Assembly (NCBI GenBank): GCA_023213395.1
Contig: CM041465.1
Coordinates: forward strand, 234,615,741-234,679,740
Reading direction: 5' to 3'
Source of the DNA: Cycas panzhihuaensis
Taxonomy: Eukaryota; Cycadophyta
DNA: 64,000 nt
Below are positions 47,405-59,399 of the stretch, piece by piece; the stretch's first letter is position 1, and the number at the start of each line of letters is the position of its first letter. The notes beneath the pieces are model-generated. The model made no database searches and had not been told where the DNA came from. It worked only from the letters and a program-made list of their open reading frames with translations. The translations under genes and the position numbers were made by a program.

Positions 47405-49580
47405 ATGGTAGTAGTGAAAGTGGATCTAGTGAGTGGATCCCACCTTTGGATTGGTATTTTATTTGTTTATATCTTTATGTTTTTTTAATAGTCAGATGAT
47501 GGCCATTTTAGGATTTTAGGGGCCTAATGTGACCCATTTGGGGTTCCGTAAAAGGCTGGACTACAGTTTTTGGGTACCCTAGTCCTGATGGACCTACCTT
47601 TAGTCTAATGAAGGGTAGTTTAGAAGGAGTTTTTTTAGTTTTAGGGCTGGTATAATGTGTACAATAGAGTTTTCTGTAGTATTGCATATATAGATATAGT
47701 ACTATAAGAAAATCTATAGGATATAGACTCTGTACTGCCTGATCATGCACAGTGCTATAAATTTCTTTATCGTACATAATAGAATTAAAATTTTTTAGAA
47801 ATTTTTTTCTTTTGCTTAGAGTGTAGCTTGATTTTTACCTACTTGAGAGAGAGCTTTCATTCATTACCCAATAGATGACTAACTAGTAGTTTATTGGATG
47901 GATTACAGGCAATCATGGTGATAAATAACTACAAAAATATTAGGGCACTAATGTTAGCCTTAGCAAAGCTAAGGACTAGCCAAGACCAAGATGTAATGAG
48001 GTGATGTGATTTGCTAAGGATTATTTCATCTTGATAGTATGCCTAAAATTAGGCACTCTTGATAGACATCATATCACATTAGGATTGTAGGTGATATGTT
48101 TTCCACCTACTTAGAGTTGGGGACCTAATGATCAGACCATCCAATATATAAAGGATCTTGGGGGTTCTAATGAGTGGGACATTGGCCATGTTAGAAGTCC
48201 TAACCAACACCAATATAACACACTAGGAGGTAGCATAATTTTTCTATGACAGGGGTCATTGAGATTGTTGTAGGGCATTTATCCAGACCATCATGGCATC
48301 ACAAATTTCTTGATTGAGGAAGCTAATCATTTTTTCCATTCTATTTTAAATTTCTTAGAAATAGAACTATAGGGACATTCTAAGAGGTTAGATAGAGACT
48401 ATCTATTATTGCAAGCATGGACAAAGGTTTGATTGGACCGTGTTAATAGTGGCCAACATCACTACTTAGTTAGACCACATACAGGCAATAGGATGTGGTA
48501 ATTTCTTTTATTTCTCCCTACTCCAGTGTTGGTTCTTCAACCACTTCAGGAGAGTAGGACTAGTGGCAAGTCCTTAGTCAATGTCAGCTAATGGGCCTCT
48601 TATCCATAGATGGCCTTCTAATTCTAGGAGCATTAGAGACCCAGAGTAAGTTAGGAGGTTAGTGGCCACTAGATCACTAGATTTACTAACATTGGATGAT
48701 TATATACATTGACCATACCACACCATCTATTATAACAATGATGAGGAGGAGGAGGGAGCTATAGCAGAGCTAGCAGTAGAGTTAGGAGATGAGGCCATTG
48801 AGTAAGACGTAGCTACTAGACCAGAGGGAGACAAGGCTATAGTTGTTACTAGTGAGGTAGCCATGGCTACCAAAGGAGAGGAGATCCTAGGAGTTGGTGA
48901 GGAGGTAGCACTAGGGGTACAAACTACTCTAAGAGATAATCCCATTTTCCTTTTATCTATGGTCTTTATTTATATCCATTTATTAAGTGATTTTTAGTGT
49001 TATTTTTATACTAGCATCCTTACTAACATATAAATTTGTCTGTCTAGTAAGAGAGGGCATTATGATAGAGCTAGTTAATAAGGTGGTGGTTGACTTATTC
49101 CCTCAAGTATATGTAGTTGGATAACCCCTAGTATTAGATAGTAGAGAGCCAGAGTCAACATGCCCACACATTGCTATATTTTCTCCCCTTCTCAGATTCT
49201 AGGATATATAGGTTGCAGAGTCCTAAGAGGGATAGGTAAAGCAAGGCCAATTGTAAGCTTGGGTGAAGGAGCTAGAGGCCTATAGAGGAGCGAGAGCACC
49301 TCTAGTAGTAATGACACCTCTATAGGTAGCTTAAGGGGTTGAGGTAAGGATTGCAATCCTTGAATCACAACTCCAGGATCCTCAGAAATGAGTGTCTAAG
49401 ATCTAGGGAGAGTGGGATAGACTCCAAGCATGCTATGACAAATTGGTAGACTAGATAATAGCCAGGTCATTATGGATATGCATGTTGACCCCTTCCCATA
49501 GGTGACCAAGGGATAAAGGCCAAGTTTGAGATAAGGAGAGTGAGGTCAGGACCTCACAATAACTTAGGAGGAGCCTCAAG
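47405..49580 (+). pseudogene. Antisense plant mobile domain gene of element E (three exons)
   Basis: Exon 1 47405-47428 is again exactly 24 nt (MVVVKVDL) before the donor GTGAGTGG. Intron 1 47429-47908 (480 bp, acceptor ATTACAG). Exon 2 from 47909 starts AIMVINNYKNIRALMLALAK and keeps DIISH-DCR-YVFHLLRVGD, NYRDILRG, then CWFFNHFRRVGLV. Intron 2 lies at about 48930-49046 (acceptor GTCTAG; the donor is decayed). Exon 3 is coiled-coil-like and fades before element F at 49673. Many stops. The retained exon architecture in the oldest copy shows the gene was part of the ancestral element. Confidence 0.65.
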
Positions 49581-49672
49581 GAGGTCTAAATCCTAGATTA
49601 AAGGATGGGACACCCTAAGGGTGATACACCATGACCATCTCTAAGCAGCTATAGGGATTTTGGTATGGTGGC

Positions 49673-52600
49673 TATTTCCCAACTACCAAGAATGAACATG
49701 GGTGACTCGACTCAAGTAAGCATAGGTATGCTTCTATCCTCACTTTCACTAACTTCATATCACTATGAGATTATCAATAGAGGCACATTACACATTGATT
49801 GGTTGATTGTGTAATCATTATGCATCATTTGCCTGTTCATGTTGAATCTTGATACTTTATCCTATGACAACTTGGGATACATATCCCATGGCATCCGACG
49901 ACCCTCCGCCATGTCTCCATAGAATTTTGAAGCACTTTTAGGCTCTCATAGCTTGTCCCCCATCATTTCTTGGCGTGACATAACCCCTAACATGTTGTCT
50001 AGGCCTAGTTGTCACCCTTATTTCACCACTTGTCTCTTTTTGGAGTCTTTTTATCATATATCATGGTCCTCTAAGGTCCCAAGACCCCCTCAGGACCTTG
50101 GTATTGCATTATTTCCCTCTTAAGGTCTAAGACCCCCCTTTTGGGAGCCCCTAGGCTCCCCCTCCCCCCCTGTTTTATTTTACCTTAGTTTTAGTTGCAC
50201 TATTATAAAATCTATAGTACCACTGCAAACTCTACAGTACTATAAAGTTTGCCATGATGTGACTATTCAAAAGTCTTTCTTTGTCTGGCCAAGGCCAATT
50301 TGCACTAAATGCAAAATTGCCATATGGTATCAAGTTGTTTCCCACCCAGGGTGAACCCTAATTGCCTATTAAGCTAGGGTTGGGTTTAAAAACCTAAATT
50401 TTCCCTCATTTCCCTTCTTCTTCCTCCTCTTCTCAATAAGAAAAATTTGAAACAAAGCTCCTAACTTATTGTACCTACCTCTAACTCCTACTATCACCTC
50501 TTTCAAGCTAGAACCCTGAGTTATAGGTTTTCAGTAGTGGCTCCTAAGATAGATCTTCATCATAAGTGTCCCACTAAGGCTCAAGCACCAATTTGTTGCT
50601 AGATATACTTCTTCTTTGTACCATTGCAAGGATCTTCTAGTAGTCTTCCAAAGGGAACCTCCTCTCAGACCAATTTACATGGTAGATCTACCCTTACCAG
50701 GTACCTATAGGCCTATGTATACTCCTTCTCTTACAACATAAGGATTCTCTTTACTTATCCTTTCTATTTGTGTGTGAAGTTGCCATTCATTCCTCCATCT
50801 TAGGAGGTAAACCCACCCTTTCATTAGTTTATTCCCCTTCCACCTTGAAGTTTCCTTGGGTCCATTTCAAGGAGGTGGGAAGAAAATCACCTAGCAGTGA
50901 GAGAAAGGATCTTTAGGTAGGGTTCCACACCCTTACACCATCTCCTTAAGGCTAGCCCCTCACTCCCCACTCCTTTTCTTCTTATAATACCATCTTTGAT
51001 CACTGGGAAACTTTTCAGGTAGGGAACTTCATTAATTGCAGCATAGCAACACCTTGTCATGCTTGCAACCATCCATTCAAACCGCCATAAAACCTAGTTA
51101 TTAGCACCCCTTTTATGTTTCTTAACCCTAGGTTTACTTTTGTAAACCTTACAAAGGTTGCACTTTGTAACTTTTAAAACCTTTTTGTAACACTTCTTTT
51201 CATATGTAAAACTTACTGTCCTCTTTACCATTCGATGATTTTGGCCCTCCTTGTTTAGTTGCTTGCATGCTTGGGAACACAGAGATGTTTCATTAGGTGG
51301 GTCAGTCATTCTGAGGCTACCCATCTTTCTCTCTTTCACCACCCATTCCTGCATTATTGGATTGTTGTGCATACATGGTGGAATAATAAATAACATTACA
51401 TATTTGCTAGTTCAAAAAATATGTGTTAAGGTTACTTTCTTCACTACTTTCTTTTAGAAAATCATATATATTTATACACACTTACTCCCACATGTATCTA
51501 GTACCCCTTGGAAAAGGGAAAACCATTCGTTGTGTAGGTTTTGTTCACTTCAGAGTAAACAAAGACCTTCATCATAGGTATGCATAGCTTCCTCATCATT
51601 ATTATAATACTTTGAAATTATGTTATAAACACTCCTTTATTTTCCTTTGTTTCTTTTGCATTCAAGTATTGGGGAAGGTAAGGAATCCCCTGCCGGTATT
51701 CCTTTCACCATTTCACTCATGACAAGGTATGTCAAGTGGACAAGTATAGATCATGAAGAAAGCAAGGAGGCCTTTGCATTGACCATCTGGTTTCTAGGTA
51801 TGCTACTTCCATCTTGTCCTTTCGCTCTTTACCTTCTTCCCCCTTTTTACTCCTAAAAAGAAAAAGAAAAGATTAAAGGATAAGATACTTTATATTACAT
51901 TGCTTGTTGCTTGCCTTGTTTAGCTATGTATGAGAAGGATAATTTCTTTTCTTAAGTAGGCATTGCTTCTTGCTAGTTGCATTTTCACTTTCTGCCCCTT
52001 CACTCAAACTCTGGCTTCCATTAAGGTTTGAGTGAGATAGGGTGTGAGTCCTTGTACTTACATCCTACCTTCCCTGGCATGCCATCAGGTTGACTTATAT
52101 TAGCTCTCGCACTCTTTTCTTTTGCTTCTCGCTTACCTTTTCCTTTTTATGCTTGTAAAAAGTAAGGAGAAGGAGGTTAGAATTTAGGGAAAGAGAGAGA
52201 GTATTGATTCATTCACTTTCCTTTCTACTTGGAAACAAAATACAAATAACGATAACTCATACCCCCATATTGTTCCACTACATAACTAAAACAAAGAAAT
52301 AAAACACCTCACTTTGTCCCCTATGCCTAGCCCCAGCCTTAGGCATAGGTGGCTTAGGGGCACCACCCCTTAAGGTCTTCCTTTTCCCTCTTAGTAAAGC
52401 ATTTCTTTGCTTTATCTTCAACTCGAAGTTGGTCTTTTAGCCCAACTTCCCTTTCATCATATGTATTGCTAGTTCCCTATTGCTTGTCTCTAAATCTTTT
52501 CTATTTTTGGTTAGGATTTACTCCACCCGTTCTCTCTTTATAGGAGAGGTGTGTCTCACCATTATCCTCCTTGCTTGGCCATCTAAGATAGGAGGGTCCT

Positions 52601-52839
52601 TCTTGAGGCTACTTGGCAAGCTAAGGAAGTCCCTCTCTTTCCCATTCTGAATCGAGAAGGTGCTTACCCTAAAGGGGAATTTATGCACCATTTGCAGGTC
52701 CTCGAACCTACATTTCAATGCACAGATTCCCTTTGTGGGTGATAATTTCCCTCGTCCCTGTAGATCCTTTAACCATGAAATTATTAGTTGCATTGGCTTA
52801 ATCTCCTTAAATCTGGTGACCCCTAGAGGTGCAATTCCA
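49673..52839 (+). repeat. 5' LTR of element F (3.2 kb)
   Basis: Starts with the family terminus (TATTTCCCAACTACCAAG) and ends GCAATTCCA next to the PBS. U3 palindrome relic at 50210-50262, TATA-like GGGTTTAAAAACC near 50381-50393 (offset about 710), then a C/T-rich stretch CCTCATTTCCCTTCTTC. The AG/GTAAG-like site near 51675 (GGAAGGTAAGG) is shared with other copies. Confidence 0.88.
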
Positions 52840-52859
52840 CTAACAACCATATTGGGGCC
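52840..52859 (+). other. Primer-binding site of element F
   Basis: CTAACAACCATATTGGGGCC follows the LTR directly and matches the PBS of D. Confidence 0.78.
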
Positions 52860-53039
52860 TTGTTAGTAAAGGATCTATCCTTTTTCCTTTTCTGTTAGTG
52901 CTACTTCTCTTTTGGTAGCCCTCCTCAATTCGTTGGGTAGCATCCAACACTTATCATTTTATCATCTCTCTTTCTTCTAGCTTAAGGAAAGACTTATATG
53001 TGATGGTTCTTTCACCATTTACAAGGTCTCCCTCCTTTG

Positions 53040-55130
53040 TTGGAAGACTCTCCTTACTATCCTCTTCTATTATCAAATTCTGAATCGACCATGGAAGGAT
53101 TTCCTTCAGATTTGGTGTACCATGCCCATGTTTCTGAGTCCTATCAACCTTCTACTTCCTTCCAAGGGTCTACCTAAGAGGGTGAGGATCCTATCTTCTA
53201 CCCAGGTGACCAAAAGCACTTGTAGGTCCATCACCTTTCTACTCATGAGGTGGAAGTCTCTTCTCCCATGGGATATCACCATCCTAATGACAACACCCAT
53301 GAGGATTGCCCTATGGGGTCCACTTCATACAAGGATCTTTTAACCTCATAGAAGCATGCAGATACCCCTCCTGAGGATGTGGTGGAAGTTCTCAATTAGT
53401 GCTTCTAAGCAGTTAGCCTCCAACCACATTCCAAATGGTTGGATAGCATTTTGCAAAGTATGGCACTTTCCTCCTCCACATCTATGCCTTCACATTCATC
53501 CCATTCGACTCCCCTACCCACAACGGGGTATCCCTCATTGTGCGTTCTTCTTCCTATGGCCCACATTCCTTAGGGGCCACTTGAGGCATAACGACTTCCT
53601 AACTAAGGTTGAGTATGCCTCCTTCTAGCTAAGAGACTACACCCCAACCGACCATAGTCCACATGCCTCCTATTAGATCTAGGGGACCTATGTATCCCCC
53701 TACTTCTAGTTGCATGGGATAAATCCCCACATACTTCCAAACCCAACCTAGGGATTCCCCCCTTTACGTGCTCCTCAGATATACTTCCCAACTATGGGGG
53801 TGTGGTAAGGGGAACCCTCTCCCTATTTATGGGATGAACCCTTTGCATCCATATGGTGTTGCACCACCTACAAGTGGCCCATATAGGCATAATCCAGTTC
53901 CACACCCTTTTATTCTATCTCCTTATGCTTCTTCTTATATGGTACCTTTGTAAGGAGGGCAAGCCCCTTCCTAAGGTGCCCTCTATCAAGCCCTCTTTCA
54001 ACAAGGGGCATACCCTTAAGGGGGGATGGGTCCTTCTTGCCCATTTGTTTCTTTTCAAATCCCTTCATATTCAAGGTTAGTCCCCTACCACCAAGCGGGA
54101 GAAAGTTCATGTTGTATTTCGAGCCAAGTTTTCCAAGGAGGATTTGGGCATCCTTGGCCACCTCCACCTTCATCCTTCATTGATCCTATGGTCCAATCAA
54201 GGGCTCATCCCTTCATGGATTATAGGTCAACTCTTTTGTCCATTAAGGTGTTAAGAGCTAACTTACTACCTCACCCTCCTAAGGTGCCTAAGTTTGATGG
54301 GTCCTCCTCTCAAGACCATACAAAGCACGTTAAAAGATTTTTTATGGCATGAATCAATTATTAGGTATACAATCATATCCTAATGAAACTTTTGCTACAT
54401 TCTCTCCAAGGTGATGCCCTCAAATGGTTCTATCGCCTTCTCGCATACTCCATCCACTCATTTTAGCAACTTGTTGATAAATTCATCAATTATTTTATTC
54501 TAGCCCATCCCTTCAAGAGTAGAACGAAGGCTCTCTTATCCCTCAAATAAGGACACGTTGAAATGAATCATGATTTTTTGAGACATTTCCATAATCTTCT
54601 CCACTCCATAAAGGCAACCTTACCCAAGGAGTTAAAGAGAGATCTTTTTGTTAATGCTCTTCATCCTGAAGTCCATGTTGAAGTCCTTAAGATGGGGGTA
54701 ACAACATGTGACTTAACCATAGCTATATGATTGTCTCTTGAGGCCATTGAGATCTAGATAAGTCTCAAGAAGCCCCTTAGGTCATCATAATAATGTGAGG
54801 CACCTCCTCTGTCTCATGATACCAAAATCCAACAACCTCCTAGGTCTTCATCTCATTTGACAGAGAAGACCTTAGACCCATTAACTTCTGCTATATGTTC
54901 TTTTGAATGTATGATGAAGGAGCTTAAACTCCAAGTGCCTTCATTACCTACTTCCCAAAAACCCATCCATCAAGCTTCTCAAGCTATGCCTCCTAAGAGC
55001 GGTAATACCCAAGCTTCTCAAGTAAAGAAGATGGACTCTTCCTTCAAAAAGAATTGGTGTTCCATTTACAGGGAGTGCTTTCATGAGGATTCGCAATATA
55101 GGACATAACACCTTAAAGCTACCCCACATC
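53040..55130 (+). pseudogene. gag: Element F gag, decayed
   Basis: N-terminal region near 53085-53900 (DPIFYPGDQKHL-like, DPWLDSILQ); Gag domain 54180-54790 with FMDYRSTLLSIKVLRANLLP, VPKFDGSSSQDH, FINYFILAHPFKS, LFVNALHPEVHVEVLKMGV. Zinc knuckle near 55050-55105 reads NWCSIYRECFHEDSQY, in which a His and the last Cys are lost. Several TAG/TGA stops and shifts. Confidence 0.8.
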
Positions 55131-55339
55131 ATGACTCCTCCCTTAAATGGGCATCTACACCCAACCTAGACCAACTCGTTCATAAGGATATTTCCACACC
55201 TAGTAAAAAGGGAATCAAAATAAGGGAAGATCCCCTAACCCTCACTCTATGCAAGCTAAAGGGAAAGGTATAAGGAACTCTTCTTCCTCTCCTGATTCTC
55301 ACCATTGAACTCCTTCTCCCTCTTGATCCTAAAATAAGG

Positions 55340-56160
55340 GAAAGAGAGTTATCCAAATGCATGAGACTATGCCATTATATGCCTTGACCCAGTCTCAAGT
55401 GGCTAAAGAAGCAACCGATGCTTCTTCTTCTTCTCATCTTGATCCTCCTTTGGAAAACCCTCATTTGAAGATCCCGCTGCTTCCCAAGACTGTCTCGGTG
55501 CACCTTGGTCTTTATGATTTTCGAAGGGTGCTTCCTCAATCTACTGCGAAGGGGAAGCTCTTCTTTATCATTGATGATCTTCACACTATGGCTACTGAGA
55601 TGTCCATGTTAGGCATCTTGAGAAGCTACCCAAAATAATGTGCTCTTCTCTTAGAAACTTTAGGATTTGTTAATGCTTCTGTTCATACCTTGGGTGTTTC
55701 CCCAAATTGCGAACCTGTTATCTCATTCGACCTTAAAGATCTCCCTCCAATAGGTGAAAGGGAATGTCAATGGTATTACCCCTTTACCATATCCATATAC
55801 ACACCCGAATGTACCCTTCAAAGGATTATTATAGATAATGATTCTTCTATCAACACTATTCCCTTGTAAATTATGCAAGAGTTGGGCATATCAGCTCTTG
55901 AACTAGTCTCATGCCATTGTCAAGGCTACAATGGTAGTGAAAAGATGCCCCTGTGGTCGATTTCCATTCGTGTTACTCTTGAGGATAAGATGGTCCTCAC
56001 CGATATTATAGTCCTTGACATGGATGTGGATTACAACCTTTTGTTGGGATGCCCATGGCTTGACCAAATGGGAGCCATGTGCTCATCCCGTTAGGGGCAA
56101 CTTAAATTTGTCCACAAGGGACAAATAAAGGTTATTTCTTAGGAGCCTCCTCCTACCAAA
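55340..56160 (+). pseudogene. Element F protease region
   Basis: Open piece 55357-55638 (PLYALTQSQVAKEATDA, VSVHLGLYDFRRVLPQ, IIDDLHTMATEMS), then IIDNDSSINTIPL (active-site loop) near 55830, and 55873-56094 with IIVLDMDVDYNLLLGCPWLD and QMGAM. Fairly well preserved but with a TAA after LRSYPK and another after the active-site loop. Confidence 0.8.
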
Positions 56161-57000
56161 TAATCCCATTAGCCTCATCAAGTAGTTTGCAACTAGGTAA
56201 AGGGCGATAAGGGCCCATTTTCCTATGCTTTCACTTGTTCTATTAATATTTTTAGTGCATTTTATCTGGAAGAAGGCCCTTCCTCTTCTTCCTCCAACCT
56301 TATATGTTTTACCTCTATTGGTGTAGGGAGCTATGGGTATCTCATTGTGCTAAGCGATGATGAGTCTGATAGTGAGGATGAGGACTTCCCTCACCCCATA
56401 TCCCTCCTAAACATGAGTAGGGGGCACTCCCTTCATTTCAAGTCCTGACCTGAAACCTTTTCCATCGAGGAGCCTAGTCCTCCTCTTGAGTCACATATCA
56501 TTTCTCCCTTCTCCTGTGTGACTCCCTATATCACTTCATCTTCTACCTCATCACTTTCCTCAAGTAAGTTGGCAAGGAACCTTCTGTTATCTATCACAAG
56601 AGGTTACCCTCTGACTCTTCTGAAGAGTCTCCTGACTATATTGAGTGGTGGGTATATCGCTATGGCCCCGCTGCTCCTCCTACCTCTTAGTCCTCATCTT
56701 CACCAAGTGTAACTATGCATGGGATAGATTGCTTTAAAAATGATGAGGCCTTATTGGAGCATCTAGCATGCTCTGCACCCAATCTCCCTCCTAGTCATCA
56801 TAAAATTGGTTACTAGAAGATTCTAACCCTTGGGTCACCCTTAGCTGACCTAAGCTCGCCTCCTTCTTCTTCGCCCTCTCCTATTGACCAAGTCCCCCTT
56901 CACTTTGAGGAAGGGAATGCCACATGCATGGGGGCAACCAAGGACATCATTCTTTCTCTTGATAAGGTCATCAAGGTGGGAGTGGAGTGTTCTCTTAAAG
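56161..57000 (+). pseudogene. Element F protease-RT spacer
   Basis: CFTSIGVGSYGYLIVLSDDE near 56310-56365, DCFKNDEALLEHLACSAPNL near 56725-56790, VPLHFEEGNATCMGA near 56893-56940. Same order as in A and D. Confidence 0.68.
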
Positions 57001-58036
57001 AAATGAAGGAACATACCTTTCTCTTTTAGGAGTTTTGTGATGTCTTTGCATTAGATTATATCAACATGAAAGGAATAGACCCTTCTATTATCACCCATAA
57101 CATCACTACTATTCTGGGCACTCATCCTATGCAATAAAAGCAACATCCCCTACACCCTACTGTTTCTCCATGGCCTTTCTCCCAATAGGGATTAGACCAC
57201 ATTGGGGCCATAATCCCTCCTTCTTCGTAGTAGCACAAGTTTATACTAATTGTGACTGAATACTTCACTAAATGGGCCAAAGAAATCCCTTTGTTCTCCA
57301 CTTCTGGTAAGACGATAGCTACTTTTTTTTACCAGCATATTATTTATCAATTTGGGGTTCCTGATGTCTTGATCACAGATAATAGAACTCCCTTCTATAA
57401 TAAGGAAATGGACAAGATTTGTAGGAAATTTAGGATATCTCATAAGAAATACTCTCCTTATTACTCTCAGGCCAATGGCCAAATCGAATCTTTCACCAAA
57501 ACTCTCATAAACAACCTAAAGAAAACTATCGCTTAATCTCAAAAATATTGGCACCTTCAACTTCCTTCTACCTTATGGGTCTACTATACTTCCATCCGTA
57601 TAGCCATAAGGATGATCCTATTCTCCCTTGTGTATGGGACCAAGGTGGTCCTCACTTTGGCAGTTGAAATTCCTTCCTTGTGTATTTCCCTTTGAGGTCT
57701 TATTGATGAGGAATCCTACCGCCAAGCCTGCCTCCTAGGCCTTAAAGCCTTAGACGAGAGATGTTTGACTGCGTATCAAGCGAATCTCACCTTGAAGCTA
57801 AAGTGCAAAGAACATATGATAAATGTCTTTGCCCTCTCCCTTTGTATCCTAGGGACCATGTCCTCAAGTTGGAGTATCTCTATGATTGCTTGTCCAAATT
57901 TAGACCTAAATGGATTGGTCCTTTTGTCATTCTTAAAAGTCTTGACAATGATGCCTATAGGATTATAACTGTAGAGGGTCTTGAGTTTAAGAAAGTTGTT
58001 AATAGTAAATTCCTAAAGAAATTCTATGTGTGACCT
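57001..58036 (+). pseudogene. Element F pol remnant: RT start joined to integrase core and C-terminus
   Basis: RT N-terminal extension (EFCDVFALDYINMKGIDPSI, ITHNITTILG) stops at about 57135 and is followed directly by SPWPFSQ-GLDHIGAI, the start of the integrase core. Core motifs: FILIVTEYFTKWAKEIPLF (first Asp replaced by Glu), VLITDNRTPFYNKEMDKI (second Asp) and QANGQIESFTKTLINNLK (Glu). The C-terminal module FRPKWIGPFVILKSLDND ends LKKFYV plus stop at 58033. RT palm, RNase H and integrase zinc finger are absent; the break differs from that of D. Confidence 0.83.
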
Positions 58037-58872
58037 TCTTTACTCATGAGTAAACTAGGTGCACTGCTTCCTCTCTTCTTGCTCTAAAATGAGCCTAAAC
58101 TACCACTCTAAGCATGTCCCCATTTCCCCTAACTATAGGCAGAATAGTAGCTTAGGGTTGCCCCTCATTTTCATAATTTCATCATTTGTATTGCATCTTT
58201 TTGTTTCTATCTCAAGGGAAACCTTTCCTCCTAGTTGGATATATAAACTTCCATCGCTCATAAGCCTAGAAACACAACCCAACTAGGGCTTCTTGCTTGA
58301 GTATCTATACTCCTTTACTGCCACTTCTTTTGCATATCCATTATATTCCTTCGATGGACATGCATGATTCTCCCTCACTTAGCCTCACACGTTCTTATCA
58401 CCTACACACATGGTGGTTGTGTATGCCTACTACAAGTGCAGTCCTACATTAACGGAAGTGTAAGTGCCACCCAAGTGATCTAACAACAAAAGCTATATAT
58501 AATAATAAACTAAGATGATAATGATGCATAGTCCTTTGTGTAGTCGTGCATCCATATCTCCATGCATACATCTCCCCATGCATATATATAAATATATAAA
58601 CCAAATAAACAACAAATATAATATTATAAAATCATCATAACACCATCATAATGGATCAAATGGGGTGCCAATTGGCCCCCATCTATATATATAAAATGAA
58701 TCATATCATACAAATCCATATAGTACATAATCCTCAAGAAGCTGGAATCCTTATAGGAAGGAGTATAATCATGTGTCAATATATGATGACTCCTAGGAGG
58801 TCCAATGCTTTCCTACTCAAACTAACCATGTGTCTAGCTCCTCGATGCCCTGCCCTTAGGTGGTATCATCTC
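58037..58872 (-). other. 3' flank and tail of the antisense PMD region in F, cut by copia G
   Basis: Reversed homolog of 17690-18480 (C) and 27600-28327 (D): AAACTACCACTCTAAGCATG near 58099, ATCATATCATACAAATCC near 58700, GGTATCATCTC at 58862-58872. Homology ends there. The rest of F's PMD gene is not seen. Confidence 0.65.
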
Positions 58873-59375
58873 TAAAGAGAAAATATAACCAGAGAACCAA
58901 TGTGATAATAGAACTCTAAACCATACAAAGAATAACTGACATAAACAAATTAAACACTCAGAAAAGAACCAGGAGATTTAGGTCTAAGAATAAACCTTTT
59001 ATTAGACTGAGTAATGGCTAAAGAATTACAAAGATGAATGAACCTCAACTCTTCTCCTCGACTCATCCATGACTATTACATCATCTTCGTATATTACATA
59101 TGTCATTACATAAGAATATATAGACCCAACATTACAAGATATGCCTTGCAGTTTTACAATAAAATGGGCATAAATTATTGGGCTGACAAAGACCCCTATA
59201 AGACACCTAAAATTTTTTCTCAGGGGCTCCCACCCTTGAACCCCCACCTGAGGGGCCACTGGCCCCCATACTCCTTAGTCGAGGGCCTTACAATGGGCCC
59301 CCAAACCCTATAAAGGGGCTTAGGTATAACACCCATATCCATGTAACACTTATGAAGTGTTCAACATATCTAACA
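58873..59375 (-). repeat. 3' LTR of copia element G
   Basis: Minus-strand start TGTTAGATATGTTGAACAC at 59375 right after the PPT. The plus-strand left end is placed where PMD homology stops (about 58873); 58901 (TGTGATAATAG) is an alternative. About 0.5 kb. Confidence 0.7.
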
Positions 59376-59391
59376 ATCTCCCACTTATTGA
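59376..59391 (-). other. Polypurine tract of copia G
   Basis: Minus strand TCAATAAGTGGGAGAT followed by TGTTAG, the common copia PPT/LTR junction. Confidence 0.85.
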
Positions 59392-59399
59392 ACACATTA

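Larger units (their letters stand above)
42751..49672 (-). mobile_element. Element E: old Tat/Ogre-like retrotransposon, 3' part, interrupted by F
   Basis: Minus-strand copy inserted just after A's integrase stop. Visible: 3' LTR (42751-45604), PPT, second RNase H (about 46130-46690) and antisense PMD gene (47405 to about 49580). Element F starts at 49673 and the rest of E (gag, pol, 5' LTR) is not in the window. It is the most diverged copy. The left flank is ggggt (42746-42750), with no right flank to compare. Confidence 0.8.
49673..58872 (+). mobile_element. Element F: Tat/Ogre-like retrotransposon on the plus strand
   Basis: 5' LTR 49673-52839, PBS, gag, protease, spacer, a partial integrase and the start of the antisense PMD region; then copia element G begins. 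The LTR starts TATTTCCCAACTACC (TG changed to TA). It interrupts element E's PMD gene near its end. The 3' part beyond G is outside the window. RT core, RNase H and the integrase N-terminus are missing. Confidence 0.88.
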
